Translations under genes and position numbers: made by a program | The notes under the pieces: model-generated | Told to the model about the DNA's origin: nothing | The model's input: only the letters and a program-made list of their open reading frames with translations | Database searches by the model: none | Shown: positions 1-10,456 of the stretch, piece by piece | How positions within the stretch are numbered: position 1 is the stretch's first letter | Layout: the number at the start of each line of letters is the position of its first letter | DNA from: Lucinisca nassula | Taxonomy: Eukaryota > Mollusca > Bivalvia > Lucinida > Lucinidae | DNA length: 64,000 bases | Direction of reading: 5' to 3' | NCBI GenBank assembly: GCA_963580285.1 | Contig: OY757023.1 | Span: 91,661,108 to 91,725,107 of the forward strand

Positions 1-600
1 TGATTTGCCATATCTCCTAAACTATTGGAGTTACACTTCTGAAACTTTGCTTATTGGATGGTCCTTGGAATACAGAATATGTCGGGCTACTTTTGGTGTG
101 ACCTTGACCCCAAGGTCAAAGGTCAAAAAGTATGATTTTGCCATATCTTCTAAACTATTAGAGTTACACTTCTGAAACTTTAGTCATTGGATGGCCCTTG
201 GAAGATAGAATAAGTTTGGACACTTTTGGTGTGACCTTCACCTCAACATGACCCCAAGGTCAAGGGTAAAAAATTATGATTTGCCATATCTCCTAAACTA
301 TTGGAGTTACACTTCTGAAACTTTGCTTATCGGATGGTCCTTGGAATATAGAATATTTTCGGCTACTTTTGGTGTGACCTCGACCCAAGGTCAAAGGTAA
401 AAAAAGTATGACTTTGCTATATCTTCCTAACTATTAGAGTTACACTTCTGAAACTTGGTTATTTGATGGCTGTTGGAATATAGAATAAATTGGGATTCTT
501 TGGGTGGACCTCAACATAACCCCAAGGTTAAAGGTAAAAAAGTATGACTTTGCCATATCTTCTAAACTATAAGAGTTACACTTCTGAAATTTTGCTTATC
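1..600. repeat. Tandem array, about 135-145 bp monomer
   Basis: Four or more degenerate units, each starting near TTTGCCATATCT and holding GAGTTACACTTCTGAAACTT, then a stretch with TGACCTTGACCCCAAGGTCA. Units begin near 1, 133, 278, 410 and 545. The array runs off the left edge. No open frame. Confidence 0.85.
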
Positions 601-974
601 AGTTAGAATGTTCTTTACAACTTTTTTTTTAACTTACATAGTTTTGGCTTGCTAATACATAGTCATTTGTGTTACTCATAGAAAACGCGGGTATTTGCGA
701 TGGTATACTATCGACTGCTGATCTTGTTTTTTTTTCGGTCAACTATCTACTGCACAGTTCAAGTTTAACTTTGTTGCTGTCGACCACCTTTGAGACTGTT
801 AAACTTTAGAACAGTCCAAAAGGAGGTCTTAATATAGGAATTTTGCGGTACTTCTGCAAATGTCCATTTAGAAAACCTTTTCATTTCAAAAAGACCCACC
901 TAATACTGAATGCACAAAATGGGAGGTTTGTAAGCATCAAAACGGTTGGTTGCAGTTAGGTCGCGCCTATTTCA
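601..974. other. Intronic stretch without clear features
   Basis: AT-rich. Near 765-850 there is a partial copy of the TA-flanked MITE described at 10290-10454 (GACCACCTTTG and GGTCTTAATATAGGAATTTT). Nothing else recognised. Confidence 0.5.
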
Positions 975-1400
975 TATTAGTTCTTGAGAAATAAACTTGA
1001 CCATTAGGGTGAAAGCTAGGGTGGTCGCAATATTTTACAAAGTCAGTGAACCATGAAATGTAGGTCAAGGTCAAATATGGATGCTTGCATGTAAGTTGTC
1101 ATCCCCAGACACAAGTTTGTACCAAGTATCATTAATGAAGCTCTTATAGTTCTTGAGAAATGAACTTGACCATTAGGGTGAACGCTAGGGTGGTCGCAAT
1201 ATTTTACAAAGTCAGTGAACCATGAAATGTAGGTCAAGGTCAAATATGGATGCTTGCATGTAAGTTGTCATCCCCAGACACAAGTTTGTACCAAGTATCA
1301 TTAATGAAGCTCTTATAGTTCTTGAGAAATAAACTTGACCATTAGGGTGAACGCTAGGGTGGTCGCAAATGTTGACGCCTTGACAAACGGACGGACAAAT
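975..1400. repeat. Tandem array, 169-bp monomer
   Basis: Units begin at TTCTTGAGAAAT near 982, 1151 and 1319. The second is almost identical to the first. The monomer holds AAAGTCAGTGAACCATGAAA, AGGTCAAGGTCA and TTTGTACCAAGTATCATTAA. The last, partial unit passes into GACAAACGGACGGACAAATG, the GGAC-rich tail that ends several arrays of this window. Similar degenerate units recur at 17780-18190 and 30285-31080. Confidence 0.85.
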
Positions 1401-1493
1401 GAACGAACGCATTCACGGAAAATCGGGCGCCTATATCGCGCCATGCTAATAGCAGGCGTGACAAAAATCTGTTGATGATGATGATGATGAGGC

Positions 1494-1700
1494 CTGGGCA
1501 AACAGTGTAGACCCAGCTGAGATGCCAAAGAATGCAGTGTATCACCAGTCTACACTGATTGCCACTCATCCAGCTATTTTTAGATAGCAAATGAGGCAGG
1601 TCTAACAAGCACCAAAAAGTTATGTTTTGAGTAGAAATATGAAAAATATCACAAATTTTCATCAGAAAGTTACCCGTTTTGGGAGATATTGAAGAATGCA
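1494..1700. repeat. Palindromic MITE, partial
   Basis: GCAAACAGTGTAGACCCAGC and its inverted counterpart AGTCTACACTGATTGCC flank a decayed centre; followed by ACTCATCCAGCTATTTTTAG. The same arrangement is at 39270-39480. A (GAT)n run precedes it at 1476-1490. Confidence 0.6.
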
Positions 1701-1844
1701 CTATGTCCAATGGCTGTGTTATTGTTATGTAAATTAGTTTGTAGGATGCTTTCATTGTAATCAAAGTAAAATAAATAAAGTTTAATCTCTCTTATGTGAT
1801 GCTGTCTAATTGAACAACACCATTTCTAGTACTTTATCACTAAC

Positions 1845-1924
1845 CTTGTTCAGGAAGCCTTTCAGGACAGATGCAGCCTTTACTGACAAAGACCGAGGTA
1901 TTCTGATAGTTTTCTCCAAAATAA
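1845..1924 (-). CDS. aPKC: aPKC exon: helix G to helix H
   Basis: 80 nt (2 + 26 codons); acceptor ATATTTCAG, donor GTTAGTG, phase 0 at the end. With the A left by the previous exon the junction reads [16 protein letters not shown], then [13 protein letters not shown]. This is the conserved stretch before the ERLG motif of the kinase C-lobe. The next exon, which would begin near the ERLGC segment, was not found between here and position 1 and must lie to the left of the window. Confidence 0.93.
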
Positions 1925-2110
1925 CTGAAATATAACATGAACCAGCACATGACACAATCTACAATAAGACTTCAGCAAGAGCCTCCGCATCTGTGCAGAC
2001 TGATCAGTCTTCATTGCTCGTGTAAGCTTTCCATATCCTCTTGTATATCCAAAGATCAACAAGCAAAATCTATGGCAAGACTGGTTTGAAGCACTGGCAA
2101 TCAGATGGCA
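1925..2110. repeat. Palindromic repeat, GACTCAGATCAG type, degenerate
   Basis: Holds AACCAGCACATGACACAATC, CTACAATAAGACTT and GTGCAGACTGATCAGTCTTC. Other copies: 27158-27400, 51718-51940, 55442-55695, 59440-59650. It abuts the acceptor of the 1845-1924 exon. Confidence 0.55.
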
Positions 2111-2221
2111 AACTCTGCTGCATTTGCGTTGGCCCTGCACTGTTTGTCAATTACCAGTTTTGGGGTTTCCCATATGAAATGGATTAAAAGTATTCCCTGT
2201 TTGACAAATGGTTTTGTCTGC

Positions 2222-2455
2222 GTTGAGATTTTATGACCTATATAGGTCTTTTTGGAGAATTTGCTTCTGATTTCTCAAGCCCTACAACCCAATGAAATAA
2301 AAAGGGTTTATATGCAGGGTTGGTCCAACTCACACTTTTCCTGGGCAGGCTTAGACCTTCTGTGCAGTTTACCAATACTCATGTTTGGTCTCTCTGTGCG
2401 GAAGCACCATGCAGCCCAATCTATTTCTGCAAGCCCCGATGGGCGGGGGCTTTTG
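2222..2455 (-). mobile_element. SINE (292-bp family), degenerate
   Basis: Old copy of the SINE family described at 61287-61578; recognisable by TCAAGCCCTACAACCCAATG, GGGCAGGCTTAGACCTTCTG and the head GCCCCGATGGGCGGGGGC at the right end. Confidence 0.75.
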
Positions 2456-2477
2456 ACAAATGGGGCTAATTAGTTAA

Positions 2478-2682
2478 CCCTTATCTTGCTGTTCACAACA
2501 ACCCCTATCTTTGCAAACAGTGTAGATCCAGATCAGATGGCTTCTGAAGAAGCCTTCTGATCAGGATCTACACTGTTTGACATTCAGTTTATGAATTTGT
2601 AGCAATAAATTACATCAAGTAATTTGATTGGTTGATAGACAGAAACGGGTGTGGCTTAGATGAATATTCAGCAAGAGAAGGG
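2478..2682. mobile_element. TTAA-flanked MITE, family A
   Basis: Starts CCCTTATCTTGCTGTTC and ends with the inverted form AGAGAAGGG, with TTAA on both sides (2474-2477 and 2683-2686). TTAA duplication and a CCC start are the signature of piggyBac-type transposition. The centre is a palindrome, AACAGTGTAGATCCAGATCA and its complement, around AAGAAGCC. Related copies are at 15598, 18373, 41870, 51995, 52196, 53610 and 57998. Confidence 0.8.
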
Positions 2683-2789
2683 TTAATTAAGAGAAAGGGA
2701 CACACTTTCAGGAGAGGCAACTCTTTCAAAAATATTTTTTATCCCTTATCAATAAGTCTTCTCTTGAAAGAGGTGCAAATTCTTGCCTT

Positions 2790-3034
2790 TAAGGTGAATG
2801 GGAACACCTGGTAGATTTTTCTGCCATTTTTCAAAGGGAAACAACTTTTGGGACTTCCTGTTTGCTTTTCTATAAGACCTCTCCCACTGAAAAAGGGTTC
2901 TAGTCTTAAAGGAAAGAATTTGCTCCTCAGGAGCAAATTCTTTCCTTTAAGGGTTGACCCCTATTGATATGGAAGACAAAAATACTTTTGCAGGAGTTGC
3001 CTCCCCTGAAGATGTTCCCATTCCCCTTAAATGT
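2790..3034. repeat. Palindromic MITE, family G (TTTGCTCC hairpin)
   Basis: First of eight copies. Outer arms: AATGGGAACACCTGG on the left and GATGTTCCCATTCCCCTTAA on the right. The centre is a near-perfect hairpin, AAGAATTTGCTCC then TCAGGAGCAAATTCTT. Other copies: 13118, 25788, 49595, 53899, 56084, 57134, 59742. Confidence 0.8.
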
Positions 3035-3480
3035 AGACCACATTTTCCTTTAAGAGTAGACTATATTTTCTTTTAACAGCACACCCCATTTTCCTTTCTG
3101 ATTATATACCAGTTTTCTTTTAAGAGTAGATCCCATTTTCCTTTATTTGAAGTACCAGTAGACAAGTTTTTTCCTTTATGAGTACCCCATTTTTATTTCC
3201 GAGTAGACCCCATTTTTCTTCAAGTGTAGACCCAAATTCTTTTAAGAGTAAATTCCATTTTTCTTTAACTGTAGACCCAAATTCCTCTAAGTCTAGGCTC
3301 ATTATAGAGTAGACTCCATTTCCTTTGACAGCAGAAACCATTATCCTTTAAGAGTATATCCTATTTTCCTTTAAAAGTATAACCAATTTTCCTTTAAGGG
3401 TAGATCACATTTTCCTTTAAAGCAGCCCATTTTTCTTTAAGAGTATCCCATTTTCCTTTAAATATAGACCCCATTTTCAG
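3035..3480. repeat. Degenerate minisatellite, about 22-24 bp unit
   Basis: About 18 loose repeats of the motif GACCCCATTTTCCTTTAAGA. The motif resembles the TTCCTTTAAG that flanks the family G hairpin immediately to the left, so the array may have grown from that MITE's edge. Confidence 0.75.
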
Positions 3481-3654
3481 AGAGGCTTAGATTACAGGAA
3501 AAGCAAGAAAAGGTCATGAAAAGTGTCTCCCTTGAAAAGTAGTAGCAAATATTTCCCTTACCATAAAAACTCTAAAAATTGGGACACCTTGAGCACCTGC
3601 TGTAATTTTCCTAAAATTTTAACAACTTTAATCTCCGATCTAGTAATGACTAAA

Positions 3655-6600
3655 CAAGAGGACCAAGCTAGCTTGGTCCTGTATCGCTCACCTGAGCTAA
3701 CAAATTCAAAGTTTAAGGAAGTGCCAACCTTTCCAGAAGGTTTTATGGGAGGACATGGTGATGACAGGGTAAGCATTTTCTGCAAATCAAATAGAATGTA
3801 ACTCTATGATAAACAGGCTGACCTCACCGGTTTTCAAACTCATTCAAGCTTTTATTCCTGACTTGCTAAGAAGATCCGATCTAAACTGAAGTGGCTATGG
3901 TGATGACAAGTTCAAAAACAAGAGTTTTCAAACTCCACCAAGCTTTCTGCCTGACTTTCTTGTTTGTAAGTTTCATGAAGATCCGTTCAAAACTGAAGGG
4001 GCAGCAGTGATGACAAGGTGGAAAATAGGCATTTTCAGCAACCAAAGGCACTCTATGATAAATGTGCCGACTTGGCCGGTATTCGAACTCATCTGAGGTT
4101 TTATCCCCAGCCACCTTACATATAAGTTTCAGAAAGATACGATCAAAACTGAAGGGGCTACAGTGATGACAAGGTCAAAAATCGGCATTTTCAGCAATCA
4201 AAGGGATGTAACTGTATGATAAATGGGTCGACTTGGCCTGTTTTCAAACTCTTCCAAGGTTTTATCCCCAGCCACCTTACATATAAGTTTCAGAAAGATC
4301 GGATCACAACTGAAGGGGCTACAGTGATAACAAGGTCAAAAATCGGCATTTTCAGCAATTAAAGGGGCGTAACTCTAAGATAAATGGGCAGACTTGCCAA
4401 TTTTTCGAACTCATCCGAGGTTTTATCCCCAGCCACCATACTTATAAGTTTCAGAAAGATCCGATCAAAACTGAAGGGGCTACCGTGATGACAAGGTCGA
4501 AAGTCGGCGTTTTTCAGCAATCAAAGGGACGTGACTCTATGATAAATGGGCCGACTTGGCCAGTATTCAAACTTATCCGAGTTTTTATCCTCAGCCACCT
4601 TACATATAAGTTTCAAAAAGATCCGATCAAAACCGAAGGGGCTACAGTAATGACAAGGTCAAAAATCGGCATTTTCAGCAATCAAAGGGACGTAACTCTA
4701 TGATAAATGGGCCTACTTGGCCGGTTTTCGAACTCGTCCAAGGTTTTATCCCCAGCCACCTTACATATAAGTTTCAGAAAGATCTGATCAAAACTTAAGG
4801 GGCTACCGTGATGACAAGGTAAAAAATCGGCATTTTCAGCAATCAAAGGGACGTAAGTCTATGAAAAATGGGCTGACTTGGCCGGTTTTCGAACTCATCC
4901 GAGGTTTTATCCCCAGCCACCTTACATATTAGTTTCAGAAAGATACGATCAAAACTGAAGGGGCTACCGTGATGACAAGGTCAAAAATCAGCATTTTCAG
5001 CAATCAAAGGGATGTAACTCTATGATAAATGGGCCGACTTGGCCGGTTTTCGAACTCATCCGAGTTTTTATCCCAAGCCACCTCACATATAAGTTTCAGA
5101 AAGATACGATCAAAACTGAAGGGGCTACAGTGATGACAAGGTCAAAAATCGGCATTTTCAGCAATCAAAGGAGTGTAACAGTATGATAAATGGGTCGACT
5201 TGGCCGGTTTTCGAACCCTTCCAGGGTTTTATCCCCAGCCACCTTACATATAAGTTTCAGAAAGATCGGATCACAACTGAAGGGGCTACCGTGATAACAA
5301 GGTCAAAAATCGGCATTTTCAGCAATTAAAGGGGCGTAACTCTATGATAAATGGGCCGACTTGCTAATTTTTCGAACTCATCCGAGGTTTTATCCCCAGC
5401 CACCTTACATATAAGTTTCAGAAAGATCCGATCAAAACTGAAGGGGCTACCGTGATGACAAGGTCGAAAGTCGGCGTTTTTCAGCAATCAAAGGGACGTT
5501 ACACTATGATAAATGGGCCGACTTGGCCGATATTCAAACTTATCCGAGTTTTTATCCTCAGCCACCTTACATATAAGTTTCAAAAAGATCCGATCAAAAC
5601 CGAAGGGGCTACAGTGATGACAAGGTCAAAAATCGGCATTTTCAGCAATCAAAGGGGCGTAACTCTATGATAAATGGGCCTACTTGGCCGGTTTTCGAAC
5701 TCATCCAAGGATTTATCCCCAGCCACCTTACATATAAGTTTCAGAAAGATCTGATCAAAACTGAAGGGGCTACCGTGATGACAAGGTCAAAAATCGGCAT
5801 TTTCAGCAATCAAAGGGACGTAAGTCTATGAAAAATGGGCTGACTTGGCCGGTTTTCGAACTCATCCGAGGTTTTATCCCCAGCCACCTTACATATAAGT
5901 TTCAGAAAGATCCGATCAAAACTGAAGGGGCTACAGTGATGACAAGGTCAAAAATCGGCATTTTCAGCAATCAAAGGGATGTAACTCTATGATAAATGGG
6001 TCGACTTGGCCGGTTTTCGAACCCTTCCAGGGTTTTATCCCCAGCCACCTTACATATAAGTTTCAGAAAGATCGGATCACAACTGAAGGGGCTACCGTGA
6101 TAACAAGGTCAAAAATCGGCATTTTCAGCAATTAAAGGGGCGTAACTCTATGATAAATGGGCCGACTTGCTAATTTTTCGAACTCATCCGAGGTTTTATC
6201 CCCAGCCACCTTACATATAAGTTTCAGAAAGATCCGATCAAAACTGAAGGGGCTACCGTGATGACAAGGTCGAAAGTCGGCGTTTTTCAGCAATCAAAGG
6301 GACGTTACTCTATGATAAATGGGCCGACTTGGCCGATATTCAAACTTATCCGAGTTTTTATCCTCAGCCACCTTACATATAAGTTTCAAAAAGATCTGAT
6401 CAAAACCGAAGGGGCTACAGTGATGACAAGGTCAAAAATCGGCATTTTCAGCAATCAAAGGGGCGTAACTCTATGATAAATGGGCCTACTTGGCCGGTTT
6501 TCGAACTCATCCAAGGTTTTATCCCCAGCCACCTTACATATAAGTTTCAGAAAGATCTGATCAAAACTGAAGGGGCTACCGTGATGACAAGGTCAAAAAT

Positions 6601-7145
6601 AGGCATTTTCAGCAATCAAAGGGACGTAAGTCTATGAAAAATGGGCTGACTTGGCCGGTTTTCGAACTCATCCGAGGTTTTATCCCCAGCCACCTTACAT
6701 ATAAGTTTCAGAAAGATCCGATCAAAACTGAAGGGGCTACCGTGATGACAAGGTCAAAAATCGGCATTTTCAGCAATCAAAGGGATGTAACTCTATGATA
6801 AATGGGCCAACTTGGCCGGTTTTCGAACTCATCCGAGTTTTTATCCCCAGCCACCTTACATATAAGTTTCAGGAAGATCTAATCAAAACTGAAGGCGCTA
6901 CGGTGATGACAAGCACTTTCCCATAGTAAGTCTATGGGACCTTGTGGTTGCCATAGGAACCAAAGTTTTAGAGCGATTTCGAAAAAAAAGTTTATGTCAT
7001 CAATGCCCCACCAGAGGCATGCTACAGATGAGAAATGATTGAGATCAGCCTGCAGGATACAGAGATATAGCTGCTCAAATGTGTGGACGGACGACGGACC
7101 CACTATACTATAAGCTCCCCTGGAGCCTTCGACCCAGGTGAGCTA
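3655..7145. repeat. Satellite-like array, 161-bp monomer, about 20 copies
   Basis: Monomer: TCATCCGAGGTTTTATCCCC, AGCCACCTTACATATAAGTT, GATCCGATCAAAACTGAAGG, TGATGACAAGGTCAAAAATC, AATGGGCCGACTTGGCC. A variant with GGTCGAAAGTCGGCG recurs at 4485, 5452 and 6258, that is 967 bp (6 monomers) and 806 bp (5 monomers) apart, a higher-order repeat. The array opens with the palindrome GAGGACCAAGCTAGCTTGGT and ATCGCTCACCTGAGCTAA, and closes with CCCAGGTGAGCTAAAAAT. Repeated short open frames of 72 codons inside it are a by-product of the monomer, not genes. Confidence 0.93.
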
Positions 7146-7148
7146 AAA

Positions 7149-7567
7149 ATACAGATGAAATGCCAAACTGCCTAACAGTGTAGACCCTGATTAGACTGCT
7201 CATTCAGGACCTGTCTGATCTGGGCATGCACTGTTTGTTAGGCCTATCTGTCCCAATACTTACGATCATTATGGCAATTGACAAAAATCTCAAATCAAAA
7301 ACTTACTCTGAAAGAGGTAATCCTCTGTGTTTTGGTCAGGGTTCTCTGCCCCACCCACCACACATGAATACAGACAGAATGCCAAACAGTGTATACCCTG
7401 ATCAGACTGCTCCTTCAGGAGCAGTCTGATCTGGGCCTGCACTATTTGCCTATCTGTCCCAATACTTAAGATCATTATGGCAATTGACAATAATCTCAAA
7501 TCAAAAACTTACTCTGGAAGAGGTAATCCTCTGTGTTTTGGTCAGGGTTCTCTGCCCCACCCACCAC
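7149..7567. repeat. Tandem duplication that cuts through an aPKC exon
   Basis: Two adjacent units of about 205-215 bp, 7149-7362 and 7366-7567. Each holds a palindromic MITE core (GATCAGACTGCTC type), then CCTATCTGTCCCAATACTTA, then intron sequence and the 3' half of the helix F/G exon. The right unit runs on into the complete exon. The left unit is therefore the new copy, with its breakpoint inside the coding sequence near 7362. The hairpin in each unit may have promoted the event. Confidence 0.8.
7307..7362 (-). pseudogene. Duplicated 3' half of the helix F/G exon (exon fragment)
   Basis: About 56 nt of the 7513-7638 exon recur here, from [10 protein letters not shown] through DYLFQ to the GTAAGT donor, with a single visible base change in the coding part (CTC to CTT-type). 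The copy starts abruptly inside the exon and has no acceptor upstream (the minus strand reads TTCATGTGTGG), so it should not be spliced in. It is part of the tandem duplication at 7149-7567. Confidence 0.85.
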
Positions 7568-7638
7568 ATCAAACGGTGACCGTCCAGCTAACATCTCGAA
7601 CATCAGAACACCAAGGGCCCACCAGTCTACACTAAAAT
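7513..7638 (-). CDS. aPKC: aPKC exon: helix F and helix G region
   Basis: 126 nt (2 + 41 codons + 1); acceptor TTCACACAG, donor GTAAGT. Its first two bases complete a codon left open by either activation-segment exon. It encodes [20 protein letters not shown] and [20 protein letters not shown] then Q. DWWALGVL is the helix F that anchors the regulatory spine; [12 protein letters not shown] is typical of atypical PKCs. The 3' half of this exon and its donor are duplicated next door (see 7307-7362). Confidence 0.95.
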
Positions 7639-7814
7639 CTGTGTGAAAGGGGAAAAGAGAAAATTCTGAAAGCATGTGCATCAAGAAAAAGATTTCAATT
7701 TCAAGCTTTATTCCTACTTCTACCAATCAAAACAGTAGCACTATCTGGACAGTAGTAAATTCAAAACAGGATACTCTTGGCATGCTTTCAAAGAGACATT
7801 CATCTCTGTATAAG

Positions 7815-8114
7815 TGTTTGTTTGTTTGACTTGAGGTTTAACGTCCCCGTCAACACTGTAAAGGTCATTTTGGAGACGCTGCTTCCAATTTTGTGGGACT
7901 TTTACCCGACATCGAGATGAAATGACATGTCAAGCCCTGTCGCCCAATGAAAGCAATAGGGTTTATTAGCATGGACGGTCCGCCTCGCACCGCGGTTCCT
8001 GGACAGGCTTAGATCCTCTAAGCGGTTTACCAGTACTAGTGTGCGGGCCGGATTCAGCTCTGCGTGGAAGCATAATGCAGCCCATATATTTCTTCAAGCC
8101 CCTATGGGCGGGGG
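7815..8114 (-). mobile_element. SINE (292-bp family), full length
   Basis: Reads, on the plus strand, from a TTTG-rich tail through GGTTTAACGTCCCCGTCAAC, AAATGACATGTCAAGCCCTG and CAGCTCTGCGTGGAAGC to the head GCCCCTATGGGCGGGGGC. See 61287-61578 for the family description. Confidence 0.85.
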
Positions 8115-8160
8115 CGACTCTGTATAAGTGGATTTGCATACTTCAAGAAATTTCTCCTTT

Positions 8161-8271
8161 TGGGCTTAGTCATTCTGAGTAGTTTATCAGTACTCATGTG
8201 TGGTCAGTTTCAGCTCTGCATGGAAGCACCATGCAGCCCAATCTATTTTTTATTTCAAGCCCGCAAAAAGG
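8161..8271 (-). mobile_element. SINE (292-bp family), head fragment
   Basis: Only the promoter-side third is present: GGGCTTAGTCATTCTGAGTA, CAGCTCTGCATGGAAGC and TTCAAGCCCGC. It adjoins the full copy just to the left. Confidence 0.7.
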
Positions 8272-8321
8272 CATAATGGAGATCACTTTAGGATATCTTT
8301 ACAATCTTCTATAAAATAAAG

Positions 8322-8386
8322 GTATGTTGTGTGTTCTCATTAGAATCGCCTCATTGAGGCGATTCTAATGAGTACACACAACATAC
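8322..8386. repeat. 65-bp hairpin, TTAGAAYCGCCTC family
   Basis: Near-perfect inverted repeat, arms of about 31 bp with one mismatch, GTATGTTGTGTGTTCTCATT and the complement. The stem holds AGAATCGCCTC paired with GAGGCGATTCT. Other copies (16671, 8870, 53412, 60665) have AGAACCGCCTC with GAGGCGGTTCT. 26560-26625 is the nearest relative. Confidence 0.85.
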
Positions 8387-8869
8387 ATTTTCAAGATAAA
8401 ATATGAAAAAAAATCTAGATATTATCCTAAATATATGAATATCTTCAGTTCTGGAAAATAATGTAAAAGGGACTCCAGAAAGAATTTGAATTAGCTATCC
8501 ATGTTCGTGCTATCGAAGTTTCACTGTAGCTCAAATTTATGTTGGAAAATTTTCTGGCCAAGTTTGAAAAATTCTGTAAGAAGAACCATTAATATGGAAG
8601 CTGTACAATGGGTTAATATTTTCACAATCGCTGTAAAATGAAAACATCAATAGTTGTATAACAATTTGTTAGCACTGGGGTAGGCACATATACATGTATA
8701 TGATGAATCCTTTATTGTTTAGTCAAATCTGCCTTGAAAACCATTTCACTCTCTAGCCCATCCTCATTACGAAAACACAATTTTCAAATATAATGAAAAT
8801 TTTTCCACCAATAAATGAAAGTTTTCAGATAAAAAATTTCTAGTATTTTTCATATTCTTGCTCACAACA

Positions 8870-8932
8870 TAGATTGTGGGGACTAGTTAGAACCGCCTCA
8901 GTGAGGCGGTTCTAACGAGTCTCCACAATCTA
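8870..8932. repeat. 63-bp hairpin in a larger MITE
   Basis: TAGATTGTGG arms around TTAGAACCGCCTCAGTGAGG. The wider element runs to about 9047 and reads as an inverted copy of the one at 53308-53582 (GAGCAGAAATAAGAAAAACA, then CCCCAGTTTTACCATATA and TATATAGGCATGTTTTCGTG). Confidence 0.75.
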
Positions 8933-9074
8933 AGTTTTTGAGCAGAAATAAGAAAAACAAGGTTTATCCCTGTAAACCCCAGTTTTACCATATAAAAGTG
9001 AGGTTTAAGGGGGGTCAAACTTATATAGGCATGTTTTCGTGATGCTAACCTGGAAACCCATTAAAGGAACATAA

Positions 9075-9240
9075 TGCAAACAGTACAGACACTGCATAAT
9101 GGGGCATCTGGTCAGGGATTACAGTTTACTAACGGAATTGTCTGTCAAAATTAGAAAAAAAAAATTCACCCAACATCCCTACTTGTCCAACATAGAACAC
9201 TGGAAGAGTCCACCAGTATACAATAGCTAGATACTTAATA
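9075..9240. repeat. Degenerate palindromic MITE
   Basis: ACAGTACAGACACTGCATAA, then TCCACCAGTATACAATAG. The same right half, GAGTCCACTAGTATACAATG, is at 16287-16310. Strongly decayed. Confidence 0.45.
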
Positions 9241-9775
9241 AACACTTTCTTCCAATATCCATGGTAATAAATATCTCCATTTTGTACATCCCCGCTGTTA
9301 AAATGAAATTAAAAATCTCTTTTAAAACAAAACCTCAACTGATGTTTCCTACAAACTGTATCTGGTTGATTCCCAAGATTTCTTTTTTCTTGGATATTCT
9401 TTGATTTCAAAGAGAGCATTTTAATGAACAGATTTTGTGCTTTTAAGCTTCAAGGCAGATCTGACACATATTTAACTGAAATACAAACACATACATTCTG
9501 CCCAAAGCAAAATAATAATAATGTTAGCAAATTCCTGCATTTATGAGCATGGTAAATAATATTATTCTAATGCACTTCGGTATGTAACAAGACGTTTGCT
9601 GGGGTAACGTAAAAAATTTGTGACAGTATATCCTGGGATATACTGACGGAAATCAGAGGTCATCATATAACATCGCTTTTTATTGGTTGGTATTTGGTTT
9701 TACGAAGCTCACTGTGCTTGCCGTTTAGGGCTAAAAAGCAACGTTTTTTAAACAAATCAAGTGAATAAATGCATC
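9241..9775. other. Intronic stretch without a gene
   Basis: AT-rich, mostly unique-looking. A short hairpin CAGTATATCCTGGGATATAC lies at 9625-9645. No exon of the kinase or other coding signal seen on either strand. Confidence 0.5.
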
Positions 9776-9778
9776 GGA

Positions 9779-9948
9779 ATGGGGATAACTGTATTGAAAA
9801 TTGTCATTCGGGGAGGTAAATCGTTGGTTTGATGGTCGAGAATTTCGTTTTACGGCTCCGCTGACGCGTCTCCATCCAAAACAATTTCCGACCATAAAAC
9901 TGACGATTTACCTCCCAAATGACAATTTTGAATTCAGTTATCCCCTAC
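9779..9948. mobile_element. MITE with long inverted ends (GGGGATAACTG)
   Basis: Left GGGGATAACTGTATTGAAAA TTGTCATTCGGGGAGGTAAA and the right end is its inverted form, TTTACCTCCCAAATGACAAT to CAGTTATCCCC. The inner part (TTTTACGGCTCC) is not palindromic. A fragment lies at 28480-28555. Confidence 0.75.
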
Positions 9949-10289
9949 ATGTCACTACTGAAACTCCAAATAATGGATACAAACACATACATGGACAGTG
10001 TAGACCCCCAACAAACTACTTCTTTTTGAGCAGTAGAAGGATCAGTCTCTGCATTCTATGGCTAACATACTGCAGCTCTTTACTTCAAATGTTCTTAAAT
10101 GTCATGACATACAACTTTATTTAGTTGTTGTGTGCCTGCTTGGAGGGACCTAAACCAGATTTAGTACTGACAATGCAGTGCACAGTATTTACACATCCTG
10201 ATCAGGGACCATACACATTCCTATTCATTACAAAAATTTCTTTCAACTGCATATTTACTATCACAACCTCTCTATAACAGTGTGCATTA

Positions 10290-10454
10290 CAGTAAAATTC
10301 CGCTATTAAGACCACCGAAAATTAAGACTAATTTTGCTCTAAAAAGCTTATTTTGAAGGGTGCAGTTATTCTTTCTTCATGTTTTCTGCAAAAGTGGTCT
10401 TACAGACAACTTTTGAACAGTCCCAAAGGTGGTCTTAATATGGGAATTGTACTG
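10290..10454. mobile_element. TA-flanked pogo/Tc-like MITE, 165 bp
   Basis: CAGTAAAATTCCGCTATTAA at the left, and the inverted form TTAATATGGGAATTGTACTG at the right, with TA on both sides (10288-10289, 10455-10456). CAGT starts and TA targets are usual in pogo/Tigger-like elements. A second copy is at 40510-40686. Confidence 0.8.
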
Positions 10455-10456
10455 TA

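Noticed and set aside
1..1844. The next aPKC exon (ERLGC and C-terminal tail)
   Set aside because: Searched on the minus strand by motif; only tandem repeats and a MITE are present, so it must lie outside.
4485..6476. Three near-identical 72-codon open frames at 4485, 5452 and 6258
   Set aside because: They repeat with the 161-bp monomer and have no domain; they are a by-product of the array.
7307..7362. A third alternative exon of the kinase
   Set aside because: It lacks a splice acceptor and the first half of the coding part, so it is a broken duplicate.
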